Shown: one piece after another, positions 18,129 through 27,666 of the stretch | How positions within the stretch are numbered: position 1 is the stretch's first letter | How the letters are laid out: each line of letters begins with the position of its first letter | Assembly (NCBI GenBank): GCA_031553495.1 | Contig: JAVBLN010000016.1 | Coordinates: 1 to 64,000, forward strand | Direction of reading: 5' to 3' | Length of the DNA stretch: 64,000 nt | Source of the DNA: Pinibacter sp031553495 | GTDB taxonomy: Bacteria > Bacteroidota > Bacteroidia > Chitinophagales > Chitinophagaceae | Made by a program: the position numbers and the translations under genes | The notes under the pieces: model-generated | Told to the model about the DNA's origin: nothing | The model's input: the letters and a program-made list of their open reading frames with translations, nothing else | The model's database searches: none

Positions 18129-20615
18129 CTATTGTACCTGTAAAGGTTTCAAAACAACCCTTTCGCCAATCAATGTCCTAAACTCTAAAATGCCGGCTGT
18201 TAAAATTTCAGCGGGTTTTCCATTTCTTACCAGTTGAACCTTACTTTTACCCCATATATTTTTTACTTTACAAGTCACGCCTTTCTCACTATATATTTCT
18301 ACGGTTTTTACCTTTCCATTTTTCATTTCGGCATTTACCAAAAATGCACCCATTGCTCTAAGCTTGTTAAACTTAACATCCTTCTTTCTATCCCAATTAG
18401 GAAACAGATCAATTGTACCGGTATAGCTTTGAATTAAGCACTCATTAATTACAACGGGCAATGCAAAATTCTCAAACCAAATTCCCATAGGAGCCATGAA
18501 TGCAAAATCTGTTTGATCACTATACCTTCCGCCGGCCTGCAGCACTTTATCGGTAACAGTTTTATTGGGTAACATGGCATATTGTATCTGCCGTTTAAAT
18601 TTTTCCAGGTCAAGTAATCCGAGGCGTGCAGCCTGTAGATTTAAAAACACAATATCATTTCCACCTTCATTCTTATGAGCCTTATATGTATTTACTAATT
18701 TTTGGTATTCATCTTTGGGAGAATGCAGGCCAAATTCTTCGCCAGGAAACACATGTGTTAGGTTTGCAGGAACATTATACACTATCCTGTCATTTTCCCC
18801 AGGCACTGAAGTATATATTTCGCCGTATTTTTCAGAAATAGTTTTTGGATAGCCGGGCATGTTAGCCAAAATCAAATTCACATCCTTTATTAATTCTTTT
18901 TCACTTTCTATCAAATTCAAATCGTTTACGGCTTCTTTAAATGCTTTGAAAATAAATTTGGTTAACGCAAGATCAATTTGTGTATCGTAATTATATTTAA
19001 ATCCCGGTTGTAACCCATATAATTCAGGAGGCACAGAAGGAAAGATGTGATATTTATCATCTTTCCATTGCTGCCCGTGAGCATCGGGACGTTTCATATA
19101 ATCTACCAAAAACATCACGGCATCTTTTATCGGTTCATAGGCTTGATCTCTAAGAAAGCTTGTATCCATCGAGTATTTATAATGCCACCATAACCCCTGA
19201 ACCATCCAGGGAGTTTCAAATACTTCCCATCCCCAATCCGGCACCGGGTATGGATGCAAATTCATATCAACAGGATATGCCGAATGCGGAAAAAAAGCGC
19301 CTCGCATACCATAATACTCTTTCGCCCATTTTTTGCTAACAGGTAATAGATGATGTACTAACTCAACATAAGGCAGGTTTTTATCTAACCGGTTGCTGGA
19401 GAATGGAAGCCAAAACGGTTGTTGCGTATTGTAGTTTAAATGATAATCGCCATGCCACGCAGTGCCTATTCCTCCTAAGCTCCAGTTGGCAAATAGCCCT
19501 GGACAGGTAACGCCGGATTTCACAGAACAATTATAAAAATAGAGATTCCAATACCATGTACTCTCTAAAAAATCATCAGCTATTTCAACGCCGGATTTAT
19601 TCCAATAATCGCTCCAGCTTTTCGCAGTTTTACCAAATGCTTTTTGATAGTTTTGCAGGTTGGGAGTGGCTGTTGCTTCACCCTGTTTTTCCAAGTTGCT
19701 ATTTAGTCCTTCGCTGAGATACACAACACCCAGCAGCGGGCTTTTGTCCTCCTTAATATAACGTTCCAATGGCTGCAACGATTCGCTGATACCTTGCGTA
19801 GTATAATGATCTCCGCCTGTTAATGTTGTTTGCAACTTTGCTTCCAACTTAAATGCTTTGTCTTTCGGATGGCCTTTTTCCTTATCATATTTACCAGGTT
19901 CCAAATATGGCAACACCTGCTTAAATCCAATTGACTTCCCATCATTTCCACTCACGATTGTATAAGCAGGAAAATCATTTGGCGTATGCGAATCGGGAAT
20001 AATTCTAAACCTGTTGAAACATGATGGAACCGCGTTATTTTTTTCATCGATCAATTGCATCCACAACGCGTCAACATCAGATTGAACAAATACTTTCAGA
20101 ATATTTTTCACTCCATTATTTAGCAGGTATATTTCACATAGCCCGGTAGAAATATCAATTTTATGTCCTAACAATTCCACTGCTCTTCTATCAAACCCAA
20201 GCAAAACTGTTCCACACGGAAATGGCCTGGGATAAGGCTTCCCATAATTTTCGGCAGTAAGGCGAAGGTAGGCGTTAAAATCAGCATCATTCCAAATACT
20301 TGGTAAATTTGGATCTACCGCTTTCGCCTTCTTCATTACTTCATCAAATGTTCCAATTTTTTCTTTGTTATTTTCAGCAATGCGAATATCCCACACATTG
20401 TTATGCCCAAAATGAAAACATATAGCATCGGGGCGTGTTGTAACAACTACACCCATTCCACCGTTGCCCAATACCGCACCTTCAAAAAAACCCACAGCAG
20501 GCTTATCCATTACAATAGGATGCGACTCTGCTTTCTTTACTATGTCCAGGTTTGTTTGTGCCAAACAAATCGCAGTGAAAAAAATCAAAGAAAAAATAAA
20601 GGTTGCTCTTTTCAT
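18129..20615 (-). CDS. Divergent GH95-like (alpha/alpha)6 glycosidase
   Basis: 828 residues with signal peptide (MKRATFIFSLIFFTAICLA). The architecture follows GH95: N-terminal beta-domain with EGAVLGNGGMGVVV, then a helical barrel with TAWHGDYHLNYNTQQPFW, equivalent to the DYHxNxNxQ motif of true GH95. A Pro-Glu pair in SVPPEL near 531 may match the family Glu. Where GH95 has IDGNFG, however, this protein reads GIWFENFALP near 712, so the catalytic Asp is not in place. It may use a different base, act on another sugar, or belong to a sister family. It lies between GH92 and the SGNH esterase, flanked by single repeat ends on both sides. Confidence 0.7.
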   Translation of the reverse strand: MKRATFIFSLIFFTAICLAQTNLDIVKKAESHPIVMDKPAVGFFEGAVLGNGGMGVVVTTRPDAICFHFGHNNVWDIRIAENNKEKIGTFDEVMKKAKAVDPNLPSIWNDADFNAYLRLTAENYGKPYPRPFPCGTVLLGFDRRAVELLGHKIDISTGLCEIYLLNNGVKNILKVFVQSDVDALWMQLIDEKNNAVPSCFNRFRIIPDSHTPNDFPAYTIVSGNDGKSIGFKQVLPYLEPGKYDKEKGHPKDKAFKLEAKLQTTLTGGDHYTTQGISESLQPLERYIKEDKSPLLGVVYLSEGLNSNLEKQGEATATPNLQNYQKAFGKTAKSWSDYWNKSGVEIADDFLESTWYWNLYFYNCSVKSGVTCPGLFANWSLGGIGTAWHGDYHLNYNTQQPFWLPFSSNRLDKNLPYVELVHHLLPVSKKWAKEYYGMRGAFFPHSAYPVDMNLHPYPVPDWGWEVFETPWMVQGLWWHYKYSMDTSFLRDQAYEPIKDAVMFLVDYMKRPDAHGQQWKDDKYHIFPSVPPELYGLQPGFKYNYDTQIDLALTKFIFKAFKEAVNDLNLIESEKELIKDVNLILANMPGYPKTISEKYGEIYTSVPGENDRIVYNVPANLTHVFPGEEFGLHSPKDEYQKLVNTYKAHKNEGGNDIVFLNLQAARLGLLDLEKFKRQIQYAMLPNKTVTDKVLQAGGRYSDQTDFAFMAPMGIWFENFALPVVINECLIQSYTGTIDLFPNWDRKKDVKFNKLRAMGAFLVNAEMKNGKVKTVEIYSEKGVTCKVKNIWGKSKVQLVRNGKPAEILTAGILEFRTLIGERVVLKPLQVQ

Positions 20616-20624
20616 TAGTAATTT

Positions 20625-20690
20625 ATTTGTGGTGATCCGGGCTTTAGTGCTACTATTAAGCTACTGTTGCGTCGCACACTTCAGCAATTG
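20625..20690 (+). repeat. Dispersed inverted-repeat end, subtype A (locus 7)
   Basis: GTGATCCGGGCTTTAGTGC, then CTACTATTAAGCTACTGTTG and CGTCGCACACTTCAGCAA. It fills most of the 91-bp gap between GH92 and the GH95-like gene and stops 16 bp from the GH92 stop codon. There is no room for a partner end. Confidence 0.75.
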
Positions 20691-20706
20691 TAATACTTTT
20701 GAGCTA

Positions 20707-23031
20707 TTAAAAACCATCTGCATTCCTGTACATACTATCCATTACCGGCTCTTTACCCATTTCCAATTCCAATACACCGCCCTTAATAATATCATCATGA
20801 GTTATATACCATTTCGTATATTGTTTACCGTTAAGTTTCATACTTTGGATGTAGATATTTTCAGTTGAATTTCCCCTGGCTATAATGGTAAAAGTTTTCG
20901 CTTTCGCATGTGTTTTGTCAAGCCTGATCTTTATTTTTTTAAACACCGGGCTTGTTATCTCGTAACGGTTATCGCCAGGGCACACGGGATGAATACCACT
21001 GGCGGCCAATACATACCAGGCAGACATCTGGCCCACATCTTCATTACCTATCAGCCCTTTTTCAACTTCATTTTTATATGCATTTTCGCAAATTATCCTC
21101 GTCCATTTCTGCGTAAGGCTGGGTGCGCCCAACCTGTTAAACAAAAACGGAACATGGTGCACAGGTTCATTTGCATGATTGTAATAACCGTTCCAGGCAA
21201 AATCTTTTGGTGTTTTATCAAACATATCAGTTAAGTCTCTTAACACTTTATCACGGCCACCCATCAACTTTACCATACCTTCCACATCATGCGGTACAAA
21301 CCATCCCTGTTGATAAGGATTGCACTCTACACAACCATACCATTCTTTCATTCTTCCTTCCGCAGGCCATTCTTCCCATTCTCCTTTATTAGTTACAGCT
21401 CTAAACCATCCCTTCTCTTTATCAAACACATTCTTATAAGCTGCAGAGCGCCGCATATACAGATCTTCATCTTCCTTAATTCCAAGTTCTTTTGCCATTT
21501 GCGCTACACACCAATCAAAATAAGCATACTCCAATGTAGAGGAAATGCTGTATCCATCCGTTGCATATCCTTTATTTCCATTTCCAAATTTTTCCACTGT
21601 ATTCTTCATAATTCCATAAGCCTTAGGCACATCAAAATCCTTGATACCTTTCTTATAGGCATCAACTATCATGGCAACTGCAGGATTGCCAATCATGCAT
21701 CCACTATACGCATTTAAAAATTCCCAGCGTTCTAAATACCGTGTACCATTTTCATCTGCCAGCTCCACCAGCGAATTGATCATGTCATTCACTACATCCG
21801 GATTGATGATAGTTTGTAATGGCATTTGACTTCTGAACACATCCCATCCGCTAAATATAGTTCGCTTGTTGAATTTTCCGGATGCATGTATAACTCCGTC
21901 TCCTCCGGGGTATTGCCCGTTAACATCAGCAAAACAACGCGGATCAATCATCGTATGATACAAAGCCGTATAGAATACCGTTTTCTCTTCTGTTGTGCCA
22001 CCCTCCACATTTATTTTACTTAATGCTTTATTCCAAAGCGTCTTTGCCTGTGCCCGTACTTTATCAAAATCCCAGTGCGGTATTTCAGTCAACAAATTTT
22101 CCCTGGCATTATTTATACTTACAAATGAAATACCCGTTTTCAATATAACCTGTTCATTAACGTTAGTTTCAAACTCCGTATAAAAACCCAAATGCTTTCC
22201 TTCTTTTTCGTTAATGTTTTCCGTAACCTCAGCATCTGCCACACGTTGCCGGTACTTTTCGCTTGTTACATCCTCAAGTTTTCGCTTCCAGTTAGCAGGA
22301 ATATCGGCGCTCCATACGCCATACTTTTTGAGAGGCTTACTAAACTGCGCATAGAAGAAAACGGTATAATTTGCATTCCCGCCGCCATTGCCCCATCCGC
22401 CGCCATCCGGGGTGCACTTCATCCATCCTTCAATGGTATTCTCATTCACAACTTTTACATACTGCAAAACTGAAGTTCCGCCTACCCTTCTTGCCAAATC
22501 AATTTGAATGCGCGATTGATCGCTTTTGGGAAATGTAAATCTTAACACGCCGCAGTGTGGCGTAACTGTAGCTTCTGAAAATATATTATTGTCGGTAAGA
22601 GTAACACTATAATAACCCGCAGAAGCCTTCTCTGTTCTTTTATCGTAATTTGAACGATATCCATTCTCGGCATCGCCTTCCTTTCCTGCAAAAGTTTTTA
22701 ATTTTCCCGTTGTTGGCATTACCAGGAAATTTCCCAAATCGCCATACCAGCCTACACCACTCATTTGCGTGAAAGCAAACCCCTCAATTGTTTTATGTTC
22801 ATAACTATAGCCCGATCCATTATCGCCACCTGTAATAGTATTGGGGCTTACCTGCGTCATACCAAATGGTGTTGCGGCTCCCGGAAAAGTTTTTCCCAAG
22901 CCATTGCCGGTACGATCCACATTGGTACTTGCGCCAATAAACGGATTAACATAATCTACCGGTTGCTTTACCTGGGCAAACAACTCAAAAGACAACAATT
23001 GCAACAAACCATAAATAAGAAACCGACTCAT
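20707..23031 (-). CDS. GH92 family alpha-mannosidase, secreted
   Basis: 774 residues with signal peptide (MSRFLIYGLLQLLSFELFA). Family start VNPFIGASTNVDRTG and TFPGAATPFGMTQVSPNT, with a Gly-rich motif GWGNGGGNANY near residue 215. The active-site Glu is in HANEPVHH (near 622) and the base region in GNEDVGQMSAWYVLAASGIHP (Asp near 665). The usual GH92 phrase GNEDxGxMSAWY is met exactly here, while the other GH92 in the window has Asp in place of Glu. Predicted calcium-dependent exo-alpha-mannosidase; linkage unknown. A paired repeat lies upstream, so it probably starts or stands apart from the GH29-GH110-GH95 unit. Confidence 0.95.
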   Translation of the reverse strand: MSRFLIYGLLQLLSFELFAQVKQPVDYVNPFIGASTNVDRTGNGLGKTFPGAATPFGMTQVSPNTITGGDNGSGYSYEHKTIEGFAFTQMSGVGWYGDLGNFLVMPTTGKLKTFAGKEGDAENGYRSNYDKRTEKASAGYYSVTLTDNNIFSEATVTPHCGVLRFTFPKSDQSRIQIDLARRVGGTSVLQYVKVVNENTIEGWMKCTPDGGGWGNGGGNANYTVFFYAQFSKPLKKYGVWSADIPANWKRKLEDVTSEKYRQRVADAEVTENINEKEGKHLGFYTEFETNVNEQVILKTGISFVSINNARENLLTEIPHWDFDKVRAQAKTLWNKALSKINVEGGTTEEKTVFYTALYHTMIDPRCFADVNGQYPGGDGVIHASGKFNKRTIFSGWDVFRSQMPLQTIINPDVVNDMINSLVELADENGTRYLERWEFLNAYSGCMIGNPAVAMIVDAYKKGIKDFDVPKAYGIMKNTVEKFGNGNKGYATDGYSISSTLEYAYFDWCVAQMAKELGIKEDEDLYMRRSAAYKNVFDKEKGWFRAVTNKGEWEEWPAEGRMKEWYGCVECNPYQQGWFVPHDVEGMVKLMGGRDKVLRDLTDMFDKTPKDFAWNGYYNHANEPVHHVPFLFNRLGAPSLTQKWTRIICENAYKNEVEKGLIGNEDVGQMSAWYVLAASGIHPVCPGDNRYEITSPVFKKIKIRLDKTHAKAKTFTIIARGNSTENIYIQSMKLNGKQYTKWYITHDDIIKGGVLELEMGKEPVMDSMYRNADGF

Positions 23032-23107
23032 TTATTTTACTATTTCAATCATTTAAAATGCAATACAACTGATCCTCTTCTACTATCCGGGCAGGGTAAC
23101 ATTGTGC

Positions 23108-23347
23108 ATTTATTTTTTTGATACCGGCGGTATTGCTACTATTGGGCATCGTTGTGTCACTCACTTGTACTGAAGTAATTCTATTCAGCAAATTGGAGCA
23201 TTCATGCACAAACATACACAGCGTACTATAACAAGGTCAATAACCGGAACGACTGCTGCATAATGCACAATAGCGAACAAACCGCTGAAGAGTGCGACGC
23301 AACTAAAGTTCAATAGTAGCAATGCCGCCCGGCCCACAAAAAAAAAT
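23108..23347. repeat. Paired dispersed repeat, B/A ends (locus 8)
   Basis: The left end is subtype B (GCTACTATTGGGCATCGTTG, then TGTCACTCACTTGTAC) and the right end is subtype A (GAAGAGTGCGACGCAAC, then CCGCCCGGCCCAC and an A-run). The unit is 240 bp. The two ends are of different subtype, so the pair cannot be a simple recent palindromic duplication. The inner part includes GCACAATAGCGAACAAACCG as at 12967-12986. Confidence 0.8.
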
Positions 23348-23376
23348 ATTCCATATAATGACCTGGTTGATACTTA

Positions 23377-25713
23377 TTATTTTGTTGTCATCACATCTTT
23401 CATCACTCCGTTCACTTTTACTTTTACTTTACGTGGTGTTGCAGAAGTAATTTTATAAGATGTTACCTTACCATCTTTCCATTTAAAACTAACCATAAAA
23501 TTTCCTCTTGCTTTCAGTCCTTTCACTTCACCTTCGCTTTTCCATTCTGCGGGGATCGCAGGAAGCAGATGAATAAAGTCTTCATGACTTTGCAACAGCA
23601 TTTCGCCTATACCTGCGCACACTCCAAAGTTTCCATCAATTTGAAACGGCGGCCCTGCAGAAAACAAGTTGGGGTATACGCCTCCACCGGCGCCATAATT
23701 AATATGAGTGGCCGTTGTGAGCCGCATAATTTGTTTGAATAATTTAAACGCTCTGTCGCCATCATACAATCTTGCCCAGAACAATTGTTTATAAGCAATA
23801 GCCCAACTAGGACCATCATCACCGCGCACTTCCAAACTTTTTTTGGCGGCTTCAGCTAATGACGGTGTTTTCAAAGGAGTGATCTGGTTTGCAGGATAAA
23901 TACCATACAAGTGTGAAATATGCCGATGCTGCGGATCCACTTCCTTATAGTCTTCCAACCACTCTTGTATTCTGCCATCAGCAGAAATAATACCTACAGG
24001 TGGAATTTGTTGTAGTGTTGCCTGAAGCGATTTTCTAAAGTCTTCATCTTTACCTAATAATTTAGAAGCATAAATAACATTATCAAATAATTCACGGATT
24101 ATCTGGTTATCTATTGTTGCGCCTACACAAATACTTGCATGCTTTCCGCTGCCATCCGGTAACAAAAATGCATTTTCCGGGGAAGACGACGGAGCTGTTA
24201 CCATATAACCGCTTTTTGGATCTTTTACCAAAATACTGTTATAGAACTGAGCCGATCCTTTAAGTATGGGATATATTTTCTTTAGATACTCCTTATCGTT
24301 GCTATACAAATAATGCTCCCACAAATTATTGCACATCCATCCCGATCCGCATTTTGTAATTCCCCAGGAAGCACTTTCTCCCGGTTCTGTAAATCCCCAG
24401 ATATTGGTGATTACATGCGCTATCCATCCATCTGCATTGTAATATGCCTTTGCAGTTTTTTCTCCGAAAGGCACCATTGCTTCCATCAGATCCGCAAGCG
24501 GCAAATGCAGTTCAGACAGGTTGCCCACTCCTAATCCCCAATGATTCATTTGAACATTTACATCCAGGTGATAATCGCCGTTCCATGGTGTGTGAATTTG
24601 ATTTGCCCAAAGTCCTTGTAAATTTGGAGGAAGTAGCCCGATGCGTGTGCTGCTGATACTTAAGTATCTTCCAAACTGAAACATCAAAGCAGCAAAATTA
24701 TTATCAGTTCCGGGATTCTTCGAAAAGTTTTCCAAGCGCTTATCGGTTGTCATTGCAGCTATCTCTTTGCTTTCGCCTAAATCAACAGACACACGATTGA
24801 ATAATTTCTGAAACTTTGCAATGTGATTTTGCCTTTGAGTCGTATAAGGTTTCTTTAGCGCCGCATTTAAAAATTTCTGAACATTGTGTTTATATGCCGC
24901 ATCCTTCCAATCTGTTTTGGTTGAAACAAATACCATTACTTCAGTTGCATTTTTTACTTGCAACGACTTATCAGAGGATGCTAACCGGCCACCTTTTAAT
25001 TGCAGTTTTACCTTTGTAAAGTACTGCATTCCTTTGCCATTTGTACCATTCTCCAACTGGCCAAACATTTGCAGTTCATTGTCTTCAACCACCGTTGTCG
25101 ATTTTTCCGAACGATTGACTGTAACATCGAAACTTATTTGGCTTGCTTTGTTTGCCGTCATCCTGATTATACAAACATCATCATCAAAACTTGTAAAGTA
25201 TTCTCTCTTGTATGTTACATCACCAACTTTGTAAGTTGTGGTGGCGATGGCATTGTTCAATAATAAATCGCGTTTATAATCTTTGTATTGAACATCTGCA
25301 ACTCCATTGTAGCTATAATCAAAAACAAGATTGCCTAACATTTGAAAGCAACCGAAAGGCTCGGAACCGGAACCTCTGCCTGTACACACAAAATCTTTAT
25401 CCATCAATGATTGCGCTACATCATTCTTACCCGCTAAAAGCAATTGTCTTATTTCAGGCAATTTTTTATACGCTTCATAATTGTTTGCATCCTGTGAGGC
25501 ACCGGACCATAAGGTAATATCATTTAGTACCACCACTTCTTTGGCTACGCCTCCATCGGGTGTCATACCTAATCTGCCATTGCCTAATGGCACACATTCT
25601 TCCCATTGCTTTGCAGGTTTATCATACCATACACGCAACGCCCCCTTCTGGCTAAATGCGTTAGATAAACCCAGTATAATCATTGATAGTATAACAAAAC
25701 TTTTCTTATTCAT
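23377..25713 (-). CDS. GH95 alpha-L-fucosidase, secreted
   Basis: 778 residues with signal peptide (MNKKSFVILSMIILGLSNAFS). N-terminal beta-domain KQWEECVPLGNGRLGMTPDG, then a barrel with DYHLDVNVQMNHW, APSSSPENAF (Glu near 513), IDGNFGVCAGIGEMLLQSHED (Asp near 693). All expected GH95 catalytic positions are intact. Likely removes terminal Fuc-alpha-1,2-Gal, or L-galactose. It is 17 bp downstream of GH110 and ends an operon GH29-GH110-GH95; this trio could strip a Gal-alpha-1,3-(Fuc-alpha-1,2)-Gal type terminus. It differs enough from the GH95 at 13102 to suggest non-redundant roles. Confidence 0.94.
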   Translation of the reverse strand: MNKKSFVILSMIILGLSNAFSQKGALRVWYDKPAKQWEECVPLGNGRLGMTPDGGVAKEVVVLNDITLWSGASQDANNYEAYKKLPEIRQLLLAGKNDVAQSLMDKDFVCTGRGSGSEPFGCFQMLGNLVFDYSYNGVADVQYKDYKRDLLLNNAIATTTYKVGDVTYKREYFTSFDDDVCIIRMTANKASQISFDVTVNRSEKSTTVVEDNELQMFGQLENGTNGKGMQYFTKVKLQLKGGRLASSDKSLQVKNATEVMVFVSTKTDWKDAAYKHNVQKFLNAALKKPYTTQRQNHIAKFQKLFNRVSVDLGESKEIAAMTTDKRLENFSKNPGTDNNFAALMFQFGRYLSISSTRIGLLPPNLQGLWANQIHTPWNGDYHLDVNVQMNHWGLGVGNLSELHLPLADLMEAMVPFGEKTAKAYYNADGWIAHVITNIWGFTEPGESASWGITKCGSGWMCNNLWEHYLYSNDKEYLKKIYPILKGSAQFYNSILVKDPKSGYMVTAPSSSPENAFLLPDGSGKHASICVGATIDNQIIRELFDNVIYASKLLGKDEDFRKSLQATLQQIPPVGIISADGRIQEWLEDYKEVDPQHRHISHLYGIYPANQITPLKTPSLAEAAKKSLEVRGDDGPSWAIAYKQLFWARLYDGDRAFKLFKQIMRLTTATHINYGAGGGVYPNLFSAGPPFQIDGNFGVCAGIGEMLLQSHEDFIHLLPAIPAEWKSEGEVKGLKARGNFMVSFKWKDGKVTSYKITSATPRKVKVKVNGVMKDVMTTK

Positions 25714-25730
25714 AATCGCTACCTGATTTA

Positions 25731-27569
25731 TTAATTAAAAACCAATTGACATTTCTTTTCAGCAGTTATATCCTGCTTTTTCATTTTAATACACTCTGTT
25801 AACACAACAGGCTCATTCAATTTGTAATTATTATTTTTTACAACCACTTTAGTACAGTTCTCCAGCCTGAATGAAGGTTGCTTATTCGTATTGCCTTTGC
25901 GTATTGGAGATACAAACGAAGAGTGCTCAACAGTATTATTTTCAAAGAAAAGTCCTTGAGTACTTTTTGCCCTTACCAGCAAATCATCAAATACTTTGAA
26001 AACATTTTCTTTTATATGAATATTGCGATGCACCCAATAATCTTTTGCCTCTTCGTGGTTTTCGGGAACCAACGCGATGGCATAACTGTTATCGGAAAAA
26101 TTATACACACAATCTTCAAAAATATTATGGCGAATAAGCACATCATTTACCGCCCCGGATTCATACCAGCTTCCCGCATCACACGCAATTTGTATGGCAT
26201 ACATTCCGGTTCTGTAAAAATGATTATTTTCTATTACTACTTTTTTTGGTGTAGTTACCAACAAGCCACGTGTATTAGTTGATTCAAATCTTGAATTCCT
26301 TACTTCTAGTGATGGAGTCCACGTAATATTTTCAAGGCAGTCGCCCTGCTTTATTTCTTCTTTAAATGGAGCTTCCATATCTATGAGCATTTCACGCTCT
26401 GAAATTAGTTTTGCACTTTTCACTTTTCCTAAAGCCGCTGTTTTTAACATGCGTGAATGAATTAAAGCAATGCTATCATTTTCAAAAAAAGCAGAAAATC
26501 CATAGGTTTGACCATGCATAAATTTTACTACAAGTTGTGTTGGAGAATTTACTTTGGTTATTTGCAAATAGGTGCCGTGAACATTTATGGGATCGTCATG
26601 AAGACCTTTAAAACGGCAACTGTCTATTTCAATTTTACCCTTGCAGCCTGAAAAGTGCATGCCATCAGCAAATGAAGCGACAGCCCTTCCTTTCGAAGGA
26701 GTTATATTTACCTTCGTATATTTCAGATCTTCAGAAAATTGGGATATGATTCCCAGCCCATGCATATAATGCATGTTTACATTATGTAGTTGAATATTCT
26801 TTGAAAGATTAATAAACATGCCCACCTGGTCACGAATTGGATCACGTATAGTTAATATGCTTCCCGGTTTATAATTCGTATTTCTAAAATCCCCTGTCAA
26901 TTTTATTCTATAAGGAGCCAATTCTACTGCTTTGCTATTTTGAACAGGCCCAAACGAACTGTAAATATTCGTTCCGCTTACAGTATCAATTAAAATCGAA
27001 AAATTATCATTCATTCGCCAGCCTTCGCCATAAAAGACAAGCTTTTCATCAATAATTGAATAAGTGGACGCCGGATTAATAGAAACTATAGCCTCGTTCG
27101 GCTTTACATCAAGAAAAGTTAGTTCAGACATTGAAGGCCTTTCAAAATCTTCGCTTACATTTTGCAATTTTATATTATTACAATTGCTAAACGCGAACGT
27201 TATCATCTTGCCATGAAAAACAAAAAGAGAATTATTACCATCAATGGTTAAATCATTCATGTTCTCAAAAAGCAATCCGATCGTTTTTATTTTAGATGGG
27301 CATTCGCTCTCCGTAGAAGTGTTTGATATAAAGTACTCTCTTCTTTCCGCTTTCTCAGGCCAAAAATCATAACGTCCCTGCGGAAACACCAAGGTGGCAC
27401 CAGGCTTGCCTTTACATGCTGCAATCGCTTGTTGCACACCGGGTGTAGCATCTCCAAATGAATTGGGCTTCACACCAAAATCGATTACATTCACTAATTG
27501 CGCCTGCAATACACTTACAGAGCAAACCAGAATAAACACTGCTTGGAAAATTTTCTTTATAAATACCAT
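25731..27569 (-). CDS. GH110 alpha-1,3-galactosidase-like parallel beta-helix enzyme
   Basis: 612 residues with signal peptide (MVFIKKIFQAVFILVCSVSV). Mature start LVNVIDFGVKPNSFGDATPG and FPQGRYDFWPEKAERREYF, then a right-handed beta-helix with many N-X-N/F coils (IENNHFYRTGMYAIQIACD, NDVLIRHNIFEDC). GH110 enzymes are inverting exo-alpha-1,3-galactosidases that act on B-antigen-like or linear Gal-alpha-1,3-Gal ends. The catalytic Asp pair is expected in GLHDDPINVHGTYL (325-326) with an upstream Asp in FADGMHFSG (302); the 23-residue spacing agrees with what I recall of the structurally studied family member. Lies between GH29 and GH95 in one unit. The family call is good; linkage specificity is inferred. 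Confidence 0.82.
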   Translation of the reverse strand: MVFIKKIFQAVFILVCSVSVLQAQLVNVIDFGVKPNSFGDATPGVQQAIAACKGKPGATLVFPQGRYDFWPEKAERREYFISNTSTESECPSKIKTIGLLFENMNDLTIDGNNSLFVFHGKMITFAFSNCNNIKLQNVSEDFERPSMSELTFLDVKPNEAIVSINPASTYSIIDEKLVFYGEGWRMNDNFSILIDTVSGTNIYSSFGPVQNSKAVELAPYRIKLTGDFRNTNYKPGSILTIRDPIRDQVGMFINLSKNIQLHNVNMHYMHGLGIISQFSEDLKYTKVNITPSKGRAVASFADGMHFSGCKGKIEIDSCRFKGLHDDPINVHGTYLQITKVNSPTQLVVKFMHGQTYGFSAFFENDSIALIHSRMLKTAALGKVKSAKLISEREMLIDMEAPFKEEIKQGDCLENITWTPSLEVRNSRFESTNTRGLLVTTPKKVVIENNHFYRTGMYAIQIACDAGSWYESGAVNDVLIRHNIFEDCVYNFSDNSYAIALVPENHEEAKDYWVHRNIHIKENVFKVFDDLLVRAKSTQGLFFENNTVEHSSFVSPIRKGNTNKQPSFRLENCTKVVVKNNNYKLNEPVVLTECIKMKKQDITAEKKCQLVFN

Positions 27570-27666
27570 GCTGATAAATAATTTTATATTCTATGTCATT
27601 TCGTATTATATAAAATGTCACTTGTAATCACAGAAAAAAACGCCTCGTGAACAATAATACGCTTCC

